Positions 6,962-15,909 of a stretch of DNA of 64,000 nucleotides are shown here, piece by piece (position 1 is the first letter of the stretch; each line of letters opens with the position of its first letter). The stretch covers positions 1 to 64,000 of the forward strand of contig CATONV010000002.1 of the NCBI GenBank assembly GCA_951801655.1. The letters are read 5' to 3'. The notes under the pieces are model-generated. The model did not search any database and was not told where the DNA came from. It saw only the letters and a program-made list of their open reading frames with translations. The position numbers and the translations under genes are program-made. The DNA comes from an uncultured Oscillospiraceae bacterium (GTDB taxonomy: Bacteria > Bacillota > Clostridia > Oscillospirales > Oscillospiraceae).

Positions 6962-8314
6962 ATGTTCCAGAGACTGTTTCGCCCGTGTGCGCTTCTCCTT
7001 GTCCTGACGATGGCACTCACCGCCTGCGCGCCTGCCTCCTCCACGGACAGTGTGGTCGGCAGCAGCCCGGCGGCCAGCGTGCCGGCGGAGGAAGCTGAGA
7101 CGTCCCCGGCGGTGCCCGCCCTCACCCCTGAACCGGAGCCCGGGCCTGTCCTCACGCAGGAGGATGTCGACCAGGCGTTGACTCAGGTGATGGAGAGGTA
7201 CTCTGCCGCCGGCGTGACGGTGGCCACTGTGGAGAAGGGGCAGCTGAGCCGGGCAGGGGCATGGGGCTGGGCTGAAAAAAACGAGAGGGAGATGACCCCG
7301 GACACCAAGATCCGTATCGCCTCTATCAGCAAGGTGGTCATCGCCATGTGCGCCATGGCCATGGCGGAGGACGGACTGGTCGATCTGGATGCCCCCATCA
7401 GTACCTACTGGGGGGAGAGGGCCGTCAACCCCTACAGCAAGGGCCAGCCCACAGCCCGCACCTTTATGACGCATACCTCCTCCATAAAAAATCTGGACAC
7501 TGCCCGGGGCCTGTCCAAGCTGCGGGGCATCCTTCAGAGCAAATCCTCCTGGCGGTCTATGGAGCCGGGCAATGGGGGATATTGGTCCTACAGCAACTTC
7601 GGCATGTGTGTGCTGGGTACCACTTTGGAGCTGGCCTCCGACCAGCTGCTGGACGACTACCTGCAAAAGCGGTTTCTAGAGCCCATGGGGGCCGAGGCAT
7701 CCTTTTTCGGCGGACGGCTGAAGGCCGGCGAGGTGGCCGATCTGTACAGCGGCGGCAGCGTCAGCCGCACCGCCGCCGCCCACACCGGGCAGTCTGTGCC
7801 CAACCAGATCGGGCAGGGCGCGTCCTACTTCCCCGGAGGCTACACCACCAGCGCCGTGGACATGGCCAAGCTGGTGGCTGTGCTGGCCAACGACGGAGTC
7901 TACAAGGATCCGGTGTACAGCTGCACTAAGGTTACGGATACGGAGAACGGGACCCAACTCGCGGTGGCCGAACTTCTCCCGGGCCAATTTAAGGAGACCC
8001 GGCTGCTCACGGAGGAATCCGTCGCCGATCTGGAGACCCCCCGCTTCACCGTAGACCTGGCGGACTACTCCACCTTTGAGCAGTGTCTCATTCTGCGCCG
8101 GCAGGAGGACGTGCTGGGGCAGGATGTACTCTATTACCATACCGGCAGCGCGTACGGGGTGTTCTCCCTGATGACCTACAACCCCGAGACCAAAAACGGC
8201 GTGGTGGTGATTACCACCGGCGCCCGGCGGAACATGAACGAACGGGGAATGTACGCGTTGTGCTACGACCTGATGGAGATACTTTACGAGAAAATGGAGG
8301 AACAGCCTGTATGA
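6962..8314 (+). CDS. Lipoprotein serine hydrolase, beta-lactamase/PBP family
   Basis: The 450-residue protein has an N-terminal signal and lipobox (LTACAP, Cys near 22), then a Pro/Glu-rich linker and a class C beta-lactamase-like domain. The three active-site motifs are visible: SISK near residue 122 (nucleophile Ser), YSN near 210, and HTG near 393 in place of KTG. Such proteins act outside the membrane on D-alanyl peptides or esters, and true beta-lactamase activity is unproven. AAAGGAG precedes the ATG. The stop overlaps the next start by 4 nt (ATGA), so it is translationally coupled to the CapA-like lipoprotein. Confidence 0.88.
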   Translation: MFQRLFRPCALLLVLTMALTACAPASSTDSVVGSSPAASVPAEEAETSPAVPALTPEPEPGPVLTQEDVDQALTQVMERYSAAGVTVATVEKGQLSRAGAWGWAEKNEREMTPDTKIRIASISKVVIAMCAMAMAEDGLVDLDAPISTYWGERAVNPYSKGQPTARTFMTHTSSIKNLDTARGLSKLRGILQSKSSWRSMEPGNGGYWSYSNFGMCVLGTTLELASDQLLDDYLQKRFLEPMGAEASFFGGRLKAGEVADLYSGGSVSRTAAAHTGQSVPNQIGQGASYFPGGYTTSAVDMAKLVAVLANDGVYKDPVYSCTKVTDTENGTQLAVAELLPGQFKETRLLTEESVADLETPRFTVDLADYSTFEQCLILRRQEDVLGQDVLYYHTGSAYGVFSLMTYNPETKNGVVVITTGARRNMNERGMYALCYDLMEILYEKMEEQPV

Positions 8315-9594
8315 GACGATTTCTCTCTTTGGCCCTGAGCCTGATCCTGCTGGCCGGCTGCGCTCCGGTGCAGTCCGCCGGCGGACCGCAGGTCAGCGCC
8401 CTGCCGCCGGCCCAGTCACAGCCGGAGACGCCCGCGCCCCAAAAACCAGACCCGGAACCGGAGACTGAGCCGGAGCCCGTGGTCGCCCGCCTGATGGTGG
8501 CCGGGGATATTATGAGCCACATGCCGCTGACCAACGACTGCTATGTGAAGGAGAAGGGCGTCTACGACTACAGCCATGTGCTCCGGGAGGCGGCGGAGCA
8601 GCTGGAGACGGCCGACTTTGCCGTGGCCAACCTGGAGACCACTCTGGCCGGCGGCCCTGAGTACTCGGGCTACCCCCGGTTCAACTCCCCGGACGAGCTG
8701 GCCTATGATATCAAAGACGCCGGCTTCGACCTGCTGTGTACCACCAACAACCACTGTCTGGACAAGGGCATCGACGGGCTGAACCGTACCCTGGATGTGC
8801 TGGACGAGGCCGGCCTGCCCCACCTGGGCACCTACCGCTCCCGGGAGGAGAGGGAGGAAAACAACGGCATTTACGTGGCCGACGTGGGGGGCATTTCGGT
8901 GGCCTTTCTGGCCTACACCTACGGGCTGAACGGGCATCGCCTGCCCAAGGACAGGCCCTATGCCGCCAATGTGTTCAACACGGACTACTATACCAGTGTC
9001 TCTGACCCGGACTATGAGGCGCTGGAGGCGGACATGGCCGCAGTCAGGGCGCTGAACACCGATTTGATCGCCGTAATTGCCCACTGGGGCTGGGAGTATC
9101 ACACCAAGCAGAACGGCAGCCAGGAGGAGCTGGCCCGTTTCTGGGTGGAGAAGGGGGCCGACCTGGTGCTGGGCGGACATCCTCATGTTCTTCAGCCCTG
9201 CGACACCATTGTTGCTGCCGATGAGAACGGCCGGGAACGCCAGGGATTTGTCATCTACTCCTTGGGCAACTTCATCTCCAACCAGAACTTCTCCGATGAC
9301 CGCCGCAGAGATCTGGCCACCAAGACCACCGTTATTCTGGACCTGGAGCTGACCAAGGATGCGGAGGGAAACACCAGCCTCACCGACGTGCGCTATACCC
9401 CCTACTATATGGTCCACCGGAACGGTAAGCCGGTGGGGGAGCGGCGCTATCTGGTGAATGTCAATCAGGCGATCGCCGACTATGAGGCCGGGGAGAGCAG
9501 CATCATTGATCAGAACGCCTATAAGCAGCTTCAGCTGGCCCGGGAGCTGTGCCACGAGATCCTGGGAGAAGAGGGAGACCGCGCGTCCCGGTAA
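8311..9594 (+). CDS. CapA-family lipoprotein (metallophosphatase fold)
   Basis: The 427-residue protein is a lipoprotein (LLAGCAP near residue 15) with a Pro/Glu-rich spacer and then a CapA/PgsA domain. The metallophosphatase-like motifs follow in order: AGDIMSH near 65, NLETTL near 108, TNNHCLDKG near 145, HWGWEY near 262, GGHPHV near 290 and YSLGNFISNQ near 315. CapA/PgsA proteins are linked to poly-gamma-glutamate or capsule export, but many solitary copies in Clostridia have no assigned substrate. The reading frame extends upstream without a start site. The ATG at 8311 overlaps the previous stop. No capB/capC partner is present. Confidence 0.88.
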   Translation: MRRFLSLALSLILLAGCAPVQSAGGPQVSALPPAQSQPETPAPQKPDPEPETEPEPVVARLMVAGDIMSHMPLTNDCYVKEKGVYDYSHVLREAAEQLETADFAVANLETTLAGGPEYSGYPRFNSPDELAYDIKDAGFDLLCTTNNHCLDKGIDGLNRTLDVLDEAGLPHLGTYRSREEREENNGIYVADVGGISVAFLAYTYGLNGHRLPKDRPYAANVFNTDYYTSVSDPDYEALEADMAAVRALNTDLIAVIAHWGWEYHTKQNGSQEELARFWVEKGADLVLGGHPHVLQPCDTIVAADENGRERQGFVIYSLGNFISNQNFSDDRRRDLATKTTVILDLELTKDAEGNTSLTDVRYTPYYMVHRNGKPVGERRYLVNVNQAIADYEAGESSIIDQNAYKQLQLARELCHEILGEEGDRASR

Positions 9595-9596
9595 AC

Positions 9597-9634
9597 AAGC
9601 CGCCTGTCTCCCGCAGGAGACGGGCGGTTTCTTG
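9597..9634 (+). terminator. Rho-independent terminator
   Basis: AAGCCGCCTGTCTCC pairs with GGAGACGGGCGGTTT around CGCA, followed by CTTGTT. It closes the two-gene lipoprotein operon 3 bp after the stop. Confidence 0.7.
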
Positions 9635-9663
9635 TTGACTTTTACTAAAAAACGTCGTATGAT
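9635..9663 (+). promoter_or_regulatory. SigA promoter of the DUF3048 gene
   Basis: TTGACT (9635-9640) and TATGAT (9658-9663) have a 17-bp spacer. The pair lies directly after the preceding terminator. Confidence 0.6.
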
Positions 9664-9733
9664 AAGGAGGCACTCTGCAGCAAATACCAAGCCCTCCGGG
9701 GGAAGTCAATCAAACAGGATAAGAGGGGATTTT

Positions 9734-10843
9734 ATGAACAAAAGACCATGGGGCATACTTTTTCTGACCGGACTGCTGGTCCTCTCGCTGACCGCCTGCA
9801 GTGGGGGCGGAAGTTCCGCCTCCTCTGAGCCGGGCAGCGTCTCAGAACCTCCGGAGGAGCCCGCCGTGTCCGCCATCGCCCCAGTGGAGCCCGAGCCGGA
9901 GCCGGTGTATCCCTACGCCCATCCCCTTACCGGCGAGGGGATGGACACGGATATCAGCGGCAAACGCCCCATCGCTGTGATGTTCAACAATCTGAAAAAG
10001 GCCCTGCCCCAGGTCGGAGTGTCCAATGCAGACGTGCTTTATGAGATGGTGGCCGAGGGGGGCATTACCCGTATTATGGGCCTGTATCAGGACCTGGAGG
10101 GAGTGGGCGACCTGGGCAGCATCCGCTCCGCCCGGGACTACTATGTCAACCTGGCCCTGGGGCATGACGCCATCTACATCCACGCCGGGGGCAGTCCCCA
10201 GGCCTACGACGCCTTTGACAGCTGGGGCGTCACCCATATCGACTTTGTCAACGGCCCCTACGACAAGATGTACTGGCGGGACCCGGAGCGGCGGAAATCC
10301 GCCGGCCTGGAGCACTCCCTGCTTACCTCCAGCAAGCTGATTCTGGAGCAGATGCCCAGCCGTTTCCGCCTGGACCACGAGGAGGGCTTTGCCGTCCCCT
10401 GGACCTTTTCCAAGGAGGTCCCTGAGGGGGGAGAGGAGGTCATCCGTCTGACAGTACCGTTCTCTACTTACAAGACCGGGTATTTTACTTACGACGCCAG
10501 CCAGAGCCAGTACCTGATCAACCAAAGCCTGGACGGCTCCGACCCCATCCCTTATGTGGACGGCGCTACCGAGGAGAGGGCGGCAGTACGCAATGTTCTG
10601 GTTCTCTACACCGATGTCAGCCGGGTCAAGGGGGATGACAAGGGCCGCATGTCGGTGCGTACCACGGGGGAGGGAGAGGGACTCCTCCTCCGGGACGGAC
10701 GACTCTTTGAGATCACCTGGCAGCGGGACAAGCGGACAGATTGCCTCACCTTTTTGGACAAGACCGGCCATCCCGTCCCCCTGGCCATCGGCCGCAGCTA
10801 CATCAACATCGTGGGGACCTCCGCCAATGTCACCTGGGAATAA
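9734..10843 (+). CDS. DUF3048 (YerB-like) lipoprotein
   Basis: The 369-residue protein has a lipoprotein signal (LSLTACSGG, Cys near 21), a Ser/Pro/Glu-rich tether and a DUF3048 domain. The family hallmarks are RPIAVMFNN near residue 76, YEMVAEGGITR near 104 and GSIRSARDYY near 127, with a second conserved block ending in WQRDKRTD. The B. subtilis relative YerB has no established biochemical role. AGAGGGG lies 6 nt before the ATG. The frame is open far upstream, but only this ATG gives a signal peptide. It is monocistronic, with its own promoter and terminator. Confidence 0.88.
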   Translation: MNKRPWGILFLTGLLVLSLTACSGGGSSASSEPGSVSEPPEEPAVSAIAPVEPEPEPVYPYAHPLTGEGMDTDISGKRPIAVMFNNLKKALPQVGVSNADVLYEMVAEGGITRIMGLYQDLEGVGDLGSIRSARDYYVNLALGHDAIYIHAGGSPQAYDAFDSWGVTHIDFVNGPYDKMYWRDPERRKSAGLEHSLLTSSKLILEQMPSRFRLDHEEGFAVPWTFSKEVPEGGEEVIRLTVPFSTYKTGYFTYDASQSQYLINQSLDGSDPIPYVDGATEERAAVRNVLVLYTDVSRVKGDDKGRMSVRTTGEGEGLLLRDGRLFEITWQRDKRTDCLTFLDKTGHPVPLAIGRSYINIVGTSANVTWE

Positions 10844-10850
10844 AAAACAC

Positions 10851-10888
10851 AGTTCCTCCGGCCAATCCGGAGGAACTTTTTCTTGCCA
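10851..10888 (+). terminator. Rho-independent terminator
   Basis: AGTTCCTCCGG pairs with CCGGAGGAACT around CCAAT, followed by TTTTCTT. It is a strong terminator for the DUF3048 gene. Confidence 0.8.
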
Positions 10889-10912
10889 AATCGGGGCAGT
10901 CGGTGTTACAAT
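10883..10912 (+). promoter_or_regulatory. SigA promoter of mgtE
   Basis: TTGCCA (10883-10888) and TACAAT (10907-10912) have an 18-bp spacer. The pair abuts the preceding terminator. Transcription would begin about 265 nt before the mgtE start codon. Confidence 0.5.
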
Positions 10913-10943
10913 AACATACAGCAAATCCTCATATTTTACTTGA

Positions 10944-11170
10944 AAGGAAGTGGGACCCACCATGGAAGGCCGAAGTCGCCATCAAGCGGAAAGCTGCCAC
11001 GAACGAGGGGCGGCGGGCTTAGCACTCAGCGGGTCCCGCCGCCGGAGCTGATCCAGAAGGACCAGGTCCTTTCCTTGTCATGCGCAGCCACAGGCTTGCC
11101 GCACTCAGAGAGGTGTGGTACGCCTGTGGCTTTGTGGCTTTTCGCCCCTGGCGTTTTTCAAAAACGAGAG
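10944..11170 (+). promoter_or_regulatory. Structured mgtE leader, riboswitch-like, class not recognised
   Basis: GGGACCC (10952-10958) can pair with GGGTCCC (11031-11037), closing a domain of about 85 nt. Alternatively GGCGGCGGG (11009-11017) pairs with CCCGCCGCC (11035-11043). The two stems share 11035-11037 and so exclude each other. Further down, AGCCACAGGC pairs with GCCTGTGGCT (about 11086-11131) with a second inner stem, followed by TTGTGGCTTTT, a possible terminator. This arrangement is what a metal-sensing riboswitch before a magnesium transporter would look like. I did not find the conserved M-box (ykoK) core, and a 29-codon frame (10962-11051) lies inside it. Confidence 0.4.
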
Positions 11171-11182
11171 GAGGAAAGCGAT

Positions 11183-12526
11183 ATGCACGACAATTATGAT
11201 CTGAATCAGCTGATTGAGCTGGTTCAGGAGAAAAGATTCCGCGCTCTGCGGGAAATTTTAAACGAGATGAACGAGGTGGACATCGCCGAATTTCTGGACG
11301 AGCTGGACGTGGAACAGGAGATTCTGGTGTTCCGCCTGCTGCCCAAGGATGTGGCGGCGGAGGTTTTCGCCTATTTGGAGGAGGACCAGGAGAAGCTCAT
11401 CGGCGCCCTCAGCGACAGGGAGCTGCGAGAGGTGCTGGACGAGCTGTATCTGGACGACACGGTGGACCTGATTGAGGACATGCCCGCCAACCTGGTGTCT
11501 CGTATCCTGCGCAACACCGACGCTTCCACCCGAAGCCAGATCAACCAGCTGCTCAACTACCCCAAGGACTCCGCCGGGTCACTGATGACCACGGAGTTTG
11601 TCTACCTCCACCCCAACAACACGGTGGAGGAGTCCTTCGCCCGCATCCGCAAGGTGGGCCTGGACAAGGAGACGGTGTACACCTGCTACGTCACCGCCAA
11701 CCGGGTTCTCCAGGGGGTGGTGACGGTGAAGCGGCTGCTTATGTCCACATACGAGACCAAAATCAGCGAGATTATGGAGACCAATGTCCTGTCCGTCACC
11801 ACCCACGAGGACAAGGAGGAAGTCGCCCAGATGTTCTCCAAGTACGATCTCACCGCCCTGCCCGTGGTGGACGGGGACGACCGGCTGCTGGGCATCATCA
11901 CCGTGGACGACGCCATGGACGTGATGGAGGAGGAGGCCACCGAGGATATCGAGAAGATGGCCGCCATTCTGCCCACCGACAAGCCTTATTTTCAGACCGG
12001 TGTGGTGGAGACCTGGAAGCACCGCATCCCCTGGCTGCTGCTGCTGATGATCTCCGCCACCTTCACCGGCACCATCCTGGGCTTCTTTGAGCAGGCTCTG
12101 GCCGCCAACGCCGCCCTCACCCTGTTTATCCCCATGCTGATGGACACCGGCGGCAACTCCGGCGGCCAGGCGTCGGTTACCATCATCCGCGCCATGTCCC
12201 TGGGAGATGTGGAGTTTGCCGACTGGCTGCGGGTCATCTGGAAGGAACTGCGGGTGTCCGTTCTGTGTGCCCTGACACTGGGCGTGGTGGTCTTCGGCAA
12301 GGTGATGGCGGTGGATCGGAAGGATGCCACCGTGGCCCTGGTGGTGGCCCTGACCATTTTCTTCACCATTATCATCGCCAAGCTCATCGGCTGCACCCTG
12401 CCCATGCTGGCCAAGCGGCTGGGTTTCGATCCGGCGGTTATGGCCTCCCCCTTTATCACCACCGTGGTAGACGCACTGTCCCTGCTGGTATACTTTTCCA
12501 TTGCCACCCGGATTCTCGGTCTGTGA
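11183..12526 (+). CDS. mgtE: Magnesium transporter MgtE
   Basis: The 447-residue integral membrane channel takes up Mg2+. Residues 10-125 are the MgtE N domain, 130-255 hold two CBS domains, and about five transmembrane helices follow from residue 275. The pore motif MDTGGNSGGQAS lies near residue 322. The cytosolic N and CBS domains gate the pore in response to internal Mg2+ in studied homologues. The frame is open further upstream into the leader, but GAGAGGAGG lies 8-12 nt before the ATG at 11183 and the family begins here. The long leader suggests RNA-level control. Confidence 0.95.
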   Translation: MHDNYDLNQLIELVQEKRFRALREILNEMNEVDIAEFLDELDVEQEILVFRLLPKDVAAEVFAYLEEDQEKLIGALSDRELREVLDELYLDDTVDLIEDMPANLVSRILRNTDASTRSQINQLLNYPKDSAGSLMTTEFVYLHPNNTVEESFARIRKVGLDKETVYTCYVTANRVLQGVVTVKRLLMSTYETKISEIMETNVLSVTTHEDKEEVAQMFSKYDLTALPVVDGDDRLLGIITVDDAMDVMEEEATEDIEKMAAILPTDKPYFQTGVVETWKHRIPWLLLLMISATFTGTILGFFEQALAANAALTLFIPMLMDTGGNSGGQASVTIIRAMSLGDVEFADWLRVIWKELRVSVLCALTLGVVVFGKVMAVDRKDATVALVVALTIFFTIIIAKLIGCTLPMLAKRLGFDPAVMASPFITTVVDALSLLVYFSIATRILGL

Positions 12527-12531
12527 ACGAG

Positions 12532-12563
12532 CAGCCCACGGCCTTACGGCCGTGGGCTGTTTT
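12532..12563 (+). terminator. Rho-independent terminator
   Basis: CAGCCCACGGCC pairs with GGCCGTGGGCTG around TTAC, followed by TTTTG. It closes mgtE. Confidence 0.75.
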
Positions 12564-12653
12564 GGGCTGTCGGGTGGCTGGAGTGACCGGGATGTCCACC
12601 CCGCATACCGCTGAATATTTTTGCGGGGAGGCGTATTTTAACACGCCAACATC

Positions 12654-12682
12654 TCGACACGGCTGGAAAAACATGCTATAAT
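12654..12682 (+). promoter_or_regulatory. SigA promoter of the chemoreceptor gene
   Basis: TCGACA (12654-12659) and TATAAT (12677-12682) have a 17-bp spacer. No SigD/sigma-28 element was recognised nearby, although the gene belongs to the motility regulon by function. Confidence 0.5.
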
Positions 12683-12806
12683 ACCTTCGCTAAATTTTCA
12701 GGCGGGTTTCGTGCGGTTTGATACAGCGGAAATCCTGTTTTTGAGGGCTGACGGTTTAGCTGAAAAGGCAGCGTTTTCCCCAAATTCTTTCTATGGAGGA
12801 GAGTTT

Positions 12807-14834
12807 ATGAAATTCCTTGAAAACAAAAAGCTTGCTGCGCGCATCGGGATTATTATGGCTGCCATTACCCTGATTGGAATGCTGATACTCTGGATTATCG
12901 TGTCCAACAACGCGGCGGCCATGGTCAAAAGCGACATCACCAATCAGATGACCGATGCCGTAGAGTCCAGGGCCGCGATTATTAACGAGTATGTAATCTC
13001 TGCTGAGGAATATATGGCCGCCTTCGCTCTGGGCAGCGAGGTCCGCCAGCTTCTGCTGGACCCGGAGGACCCGGTGCTGCTGCGGCAGGCCCAGCAGTAC
13101 ACGGAAGACTTCGCCGCTGTGAAGGGCGTCTTCGAGGGGCTGTACATCGCTACCCCGGACACCCATGTGCTTACCCATACCTCTGAGGGCGCCATCGGCA
13201 TCACCACCCGGTCTGGGGACTCCCTGAAGACCTTTCAGGATACCATCCTGGCCCAGAGAAAGCTGACCAATCTGGGCATTATGAAGTCTCCCGGCACGGG
13301 CAGCATGATTTTGTCCATGTATTATCCCCTTTTTGAGGGCCAGCGGTGCATCGGCTATGTGGGGGCGGGGGTCTACGCCAGCCACCTGATGGACTCGCTG
13401 CTGAATCTGAGCATCAAGGGCCTGCCCGACAGCGAGTATGTGTTTTTGAATGTGGACACCGGCGTGTACCTTTACCATGAGGACGAGACACTGCTGAATA
13501 CCGAGACCACCGACGCCGGCTATCAGGAGATTATCCGGCGCATCCGGGCGGACGCCTCCACCCAGGCCAATACATACTCCTACCGAGACGGAAATGGCGA
13601 CAACCAGCTGGTGGTCTACAAATATCTGAAGGACCGGGGCTGGGTCTTTATGGTGCGGGACAGCGCCGCGGAGGTCTACGCTTCGGTTACAAAGGTGCGC
13701 CTGATTGTGGGCGGGCTGTGCGCGATTATGGCCGCGGCCATTATTCTGATTACCCTGCTGATTCTGCGCAGAGAGGGTCGGGAACTTATGGTGGTGGAGA
13801 GGGCCATTGGCCGCCTGGGAGATCTGAATCTCTCCAGCGACCAGGAGCTGGAGGCCTTCTACGGCCGATCTGACGAGATCGGCATGATCGCCCAGACCAC
13901 CCACCGGGTCTGCGGCTGCCTGCGGCAGACCATCGACGACGTGGGGCGTATTTTGGGCGAGATGGCCGGCGGCAACCTGGCCGTGGATGTAACGAAAAAT
14001 GAGGATTACTACATCGGCGACTTTCGGGCCCTGTCCGAAAGTCTGAAGTCCATCCGGGTCAATCTGACCAACGTAATCCGGGATATCTCCCAGGTGGCCC
14101 GGGAGGTGGACTCCAGCGCCGACCGGGTGTCCACCGGCGCCCAGGCCCTTTCCCAGGGGACGCTGGAGCAGGCGGCCTCGATAGACGGCCTGGTGTCCAA
14201 CGTGACCGCCATCACCACCCAGATCCAGACCAGCACCCAGCGGTGCGGAGACGCCAGCGAGCTGGTGGACAAGGCGACCGGCTACGCCGCCGAGGCGGAC
14301 ACCAAGATGGAACAGCTCACCGAGGCCACAAAAAATATCGACCGCTCCTCCACTCAGATCGGCACCATTATCAAGACCATCGAGGACATCGCCTTCCAGA
14401 CCAATATTCTGGCCCTGAACGCCGCTGTTGAGGCGGCCCGAGCCGGCAACGCCGGCAAGGGATTCTCGGTGGTGGCGGACGAGGTGCGGAACCTGGCCGC
14501 CAAGTCCGCGGAGGCCGCCCAGAATACCAACAACCTGATTAATCATTCTATTCAGGATGTGAAGACGGGAACGGAGTCTACCGATATGGCCGTCTCCGCT
14601 ATGCAGGTGATCAACAACTGCATTCAGTCCATCAAGACGCTGATGGACGAGATTGCCGCTGCCAGCGTTCAGCAGTCGGAGATGATCGTTTTGGTAGAAA
14701 ACGGGATTAAGGAGATTTCCTGTGTGGTTCAGACCAACTCCGCCGCTGCGGAGAAGAGCGCGGCAGTCTCCAAGGAGCTGTCCAACCAGGCCCGCGCCCT
14801 GAACGGCCTGATCAGCCGCTTCCAGATTGTCTAG
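12807..14834 (+). CDS. Methyl-accepting chemotaxis protein
   Basis: The 675-residue transmembrane chemoreceptor has a first helix at about residues 11-32, an extracytoplasmic region of about 270 residues of double-Cache size (33-300), a second helix near 305-328 and a HAMP-like linker. The cytoplasmic signalling coiled coil has the conserved hairpin tip ([20 protein letters not shown] near residue 530). It relays ligand binding to CheA and the flagellar motor. The ligand is unknown. The frame extends 32 codons upstream, but GGAGGAG precedes the ATG at 12807 and yields the proper signal anchor. No che kinase gene is in this window. Confidence 0.93.
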   Translation: MKFLENKKLAARIGIIMAAITLIGMLILWIIVSNNAAAMVKSDITNQMTDAVESRAAIINEYVISAEEYMAAFALGSEVRQLLLDPEDPVLLRQAQQYTEDFAAVKGVFEGLYIATPDTHVLTHTSEGAIGITTRSGDSLKTFQDTILAQRKLTNLGIMKSPGTGSMILSMYYPLFEGQRCIGYVGAGVYASHLMDSLLNLSIKGLPDSEYVFLNVDTGVYLYHEDETLLNTETTDAGYQEIIRRIRADASTQANTYSYRDGNGDNQLVVYKYLKDRGWVFMVRDSAAEVYASVTKVRLIVGGLCAIMAAAIILITLLILRREGRELMVVERAIGRLGDLNLSSDQELEAFYGRSDEIGMIAQTTHRVCGCLRQTIDDVGRILGEMAGGNLAVDVTKNEDYYIGDFRALSESLKSIRVNLTNVIRDISQVAREVDSSADRVSTGAQALSQGTLEQAASIDGLVSNVTAITTQIQTSTQRCGDASELVDKATGYAAEADTKMEQLTEATKNIDRSSTQIGTIIKTIEDIAFQTNILALNAAVEAARAGNAGKGFSVVADEVRNLAAKSAEAAQNTNNLINHSIQDVKTGTESTDMAVSAMQVINNCIQSIKTLMDEIAAASVQQSEMIVLVENGIKEISCVVQTNSAAAEKSAAVSKELSNQARALNGLISRFQIV

Positions 14835-14914
14835 TCAAAAAACATCCCGGGCCTTTTCCGCCGTACTGCGTGCGGTGTTTGGCGTTTTGTTTTGTCTCCT
14901 GCCGATTTTTCCTC

Positions 14915-14943
14915 TTGCCTTTCCGGAAAAAAACGGTTATACT
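14915..14943 (+). promoter_or_regulatory. SigA promoter of hbd
   Basis: TTGCCT (14915-14920) and TATACT (14938-14943) have a 17-bp spacer, about 85 bp upstream of the start codon. The leader contains a GGCCGGACTTCCGGCC-like palindromic stretch (about 14962-14977). Confidence 0.55.
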
Positions 14944-15033
14944 GTGTAAATAAGAGAGCGGGGCCGGACTTCCGGCCATTCCCTGCCGGAAGGTCCGGCA
15001 ACAATTTATCTATTTTTTTAGGAGGAAACAGTT

Positions 15034-15870
15034 ATGAAAGTAGCGATTTTCGGCGCTGGAACCATGGGCAGCGGCATTGCTCAGGTCTTCGCGGCCAAGG
15101 GTCACACCGCCCTGATGTATGCCAGCAGCGTGGCTTCCGCCCAGCGGCATAAGGACAACCTGGACAAGTCTCTCCAGAAGCGGGTGGACAAGGGCAAGAT
15201 GGACCAGGCCGCCAAGGACGCCCTGATGGCCAACGTGCTGGTGGAGGAGAAGTCCGCCGCCGCCGACGCCGACCTGATCATCGAGTGCGTCAAGGAGGAC
15301 ATGGCCACCAAGAAGGAGCTGCTCAATGAGCTGGACGCCATGTGCAAGGAGGACGCCATCTTCGCCTCCAACACCTCCTCCCTGTCCATCACCGAGATGG
15401 CCCTGGGCCTGAAGCACCCCGTTATCGGCATGCACTTCTTCAACCCTGTGCCCAACATGAAGCTGGTTGAGGTAATCCGGGGCGCCAACACCGACCAGGC
15501 CACCTTCGATTTTATCTTCAACCTGTCCAAGGAGATCGGCAAGGAGCCTGTCGAAGTGGCTGAGGCCCCGGGCTTTGTGGTCAACAAGATCCTGATCCCC
15601 ATGATCAATGAGGCTGCCGACTTGCTGTACACCGGCGTGGCCAGCGCCGAGGGCATCGACACCGCCATGAAGCTGGGCGCCAACCACCCCATGGGCCCCC
15701 TGGCCCTGGGCGACCTGGTGGGTCTGGACGTGTGCCAGGCGATTATGGACACCCTGTACAACGAGACCGGCGATCCCAAGTACCGCTGCTCCCTGCTCAT
15801 CCGCAAGATGGTCCGGGGCGGCCTGCTGGGCCGCAAGACCGGAAAGGGCTTCTACGACTACAGCAAGTAA
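15034..15870 (+). CDS. hbd: 3-hydroxybutyryl-CoA dehydrogenase
   Basis: The 278-residue enzyme reduces acetoacetyl-CoA to 3-hydroxybutyryl-CoA with NAD(P)H, an early step of butyrate formation. The Rossmann loop GAGTMGSG lies at residues 7-14, the catalytic His is in GMHFFNPVP near residue 140, and the C-terminal helical domain ends in [11 protein letters not shown], as in the short bacterial enzymes. TTAGGAGGA precedes the ATG. It stands alone with its own promoter and terminator, about 2 kb from bcd-etfBA with an unrelated regulator between them. Thiolase and crotonase genes are not in the window. Codon use is strongly biased, as expected for a highly expressed gene. Confidence 0.95.
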   Translation: MKVAIFGAGTMGSGIAQVFAAKGHTALMYASSVASAQRHKDNLDKSLQKRVDKGKMDQAAKDALMANVLVEEKSAAADADLIIECVKEDMATKKELLNELDAMCKEDAIFASNTSSLSITEMALGLKHPVIGMHFFNPVPNMKLVEVIRGANTDQATFDFIFNLSKEIGKEPVEVAEAPGFVVNKILIPMINEAADLLYTGVASAEGIDTAMKLGANHPMGPLALGDLVGLDVCQAIMDTLYNETGDPKYRCSLLIRKMVRGGLLGRKTGKGFYDYSK

Positions 15871-15880
15871 GCAGAATTTG

Positions 15881-15908
15881 AAATCCCGCCCCACAGGGGG
15901 CGGGATTT
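15881..15908. terminator. Bidirectional terminator between hbd and the MerR-RDD gene
   Basis: AAATCCCGCCCC pairs with GGGGGCGGGATTT around ACA, followed by TTC on the plus strand and an A/T-rich flank on the minus strand. The genes on both sides converge on it. Confidence 0.75.
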
Positions 15909-15909
15909 T

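Noticed and set aside
10962..11051. 29-codon upstream frame in the mgtE leader as an MgtL-like leader peptide
   Set aside because: The ribosome-binding site spacing is poor (about 12 nt), and the Arg/Gly-rich translation follows from the paired GC-rich stems.
10944..11170. M-box (ykoK) riboswitch
   Set aside because: The conserved M-box core segments were not found by eye. Only the general switch-like pairing is claimed.
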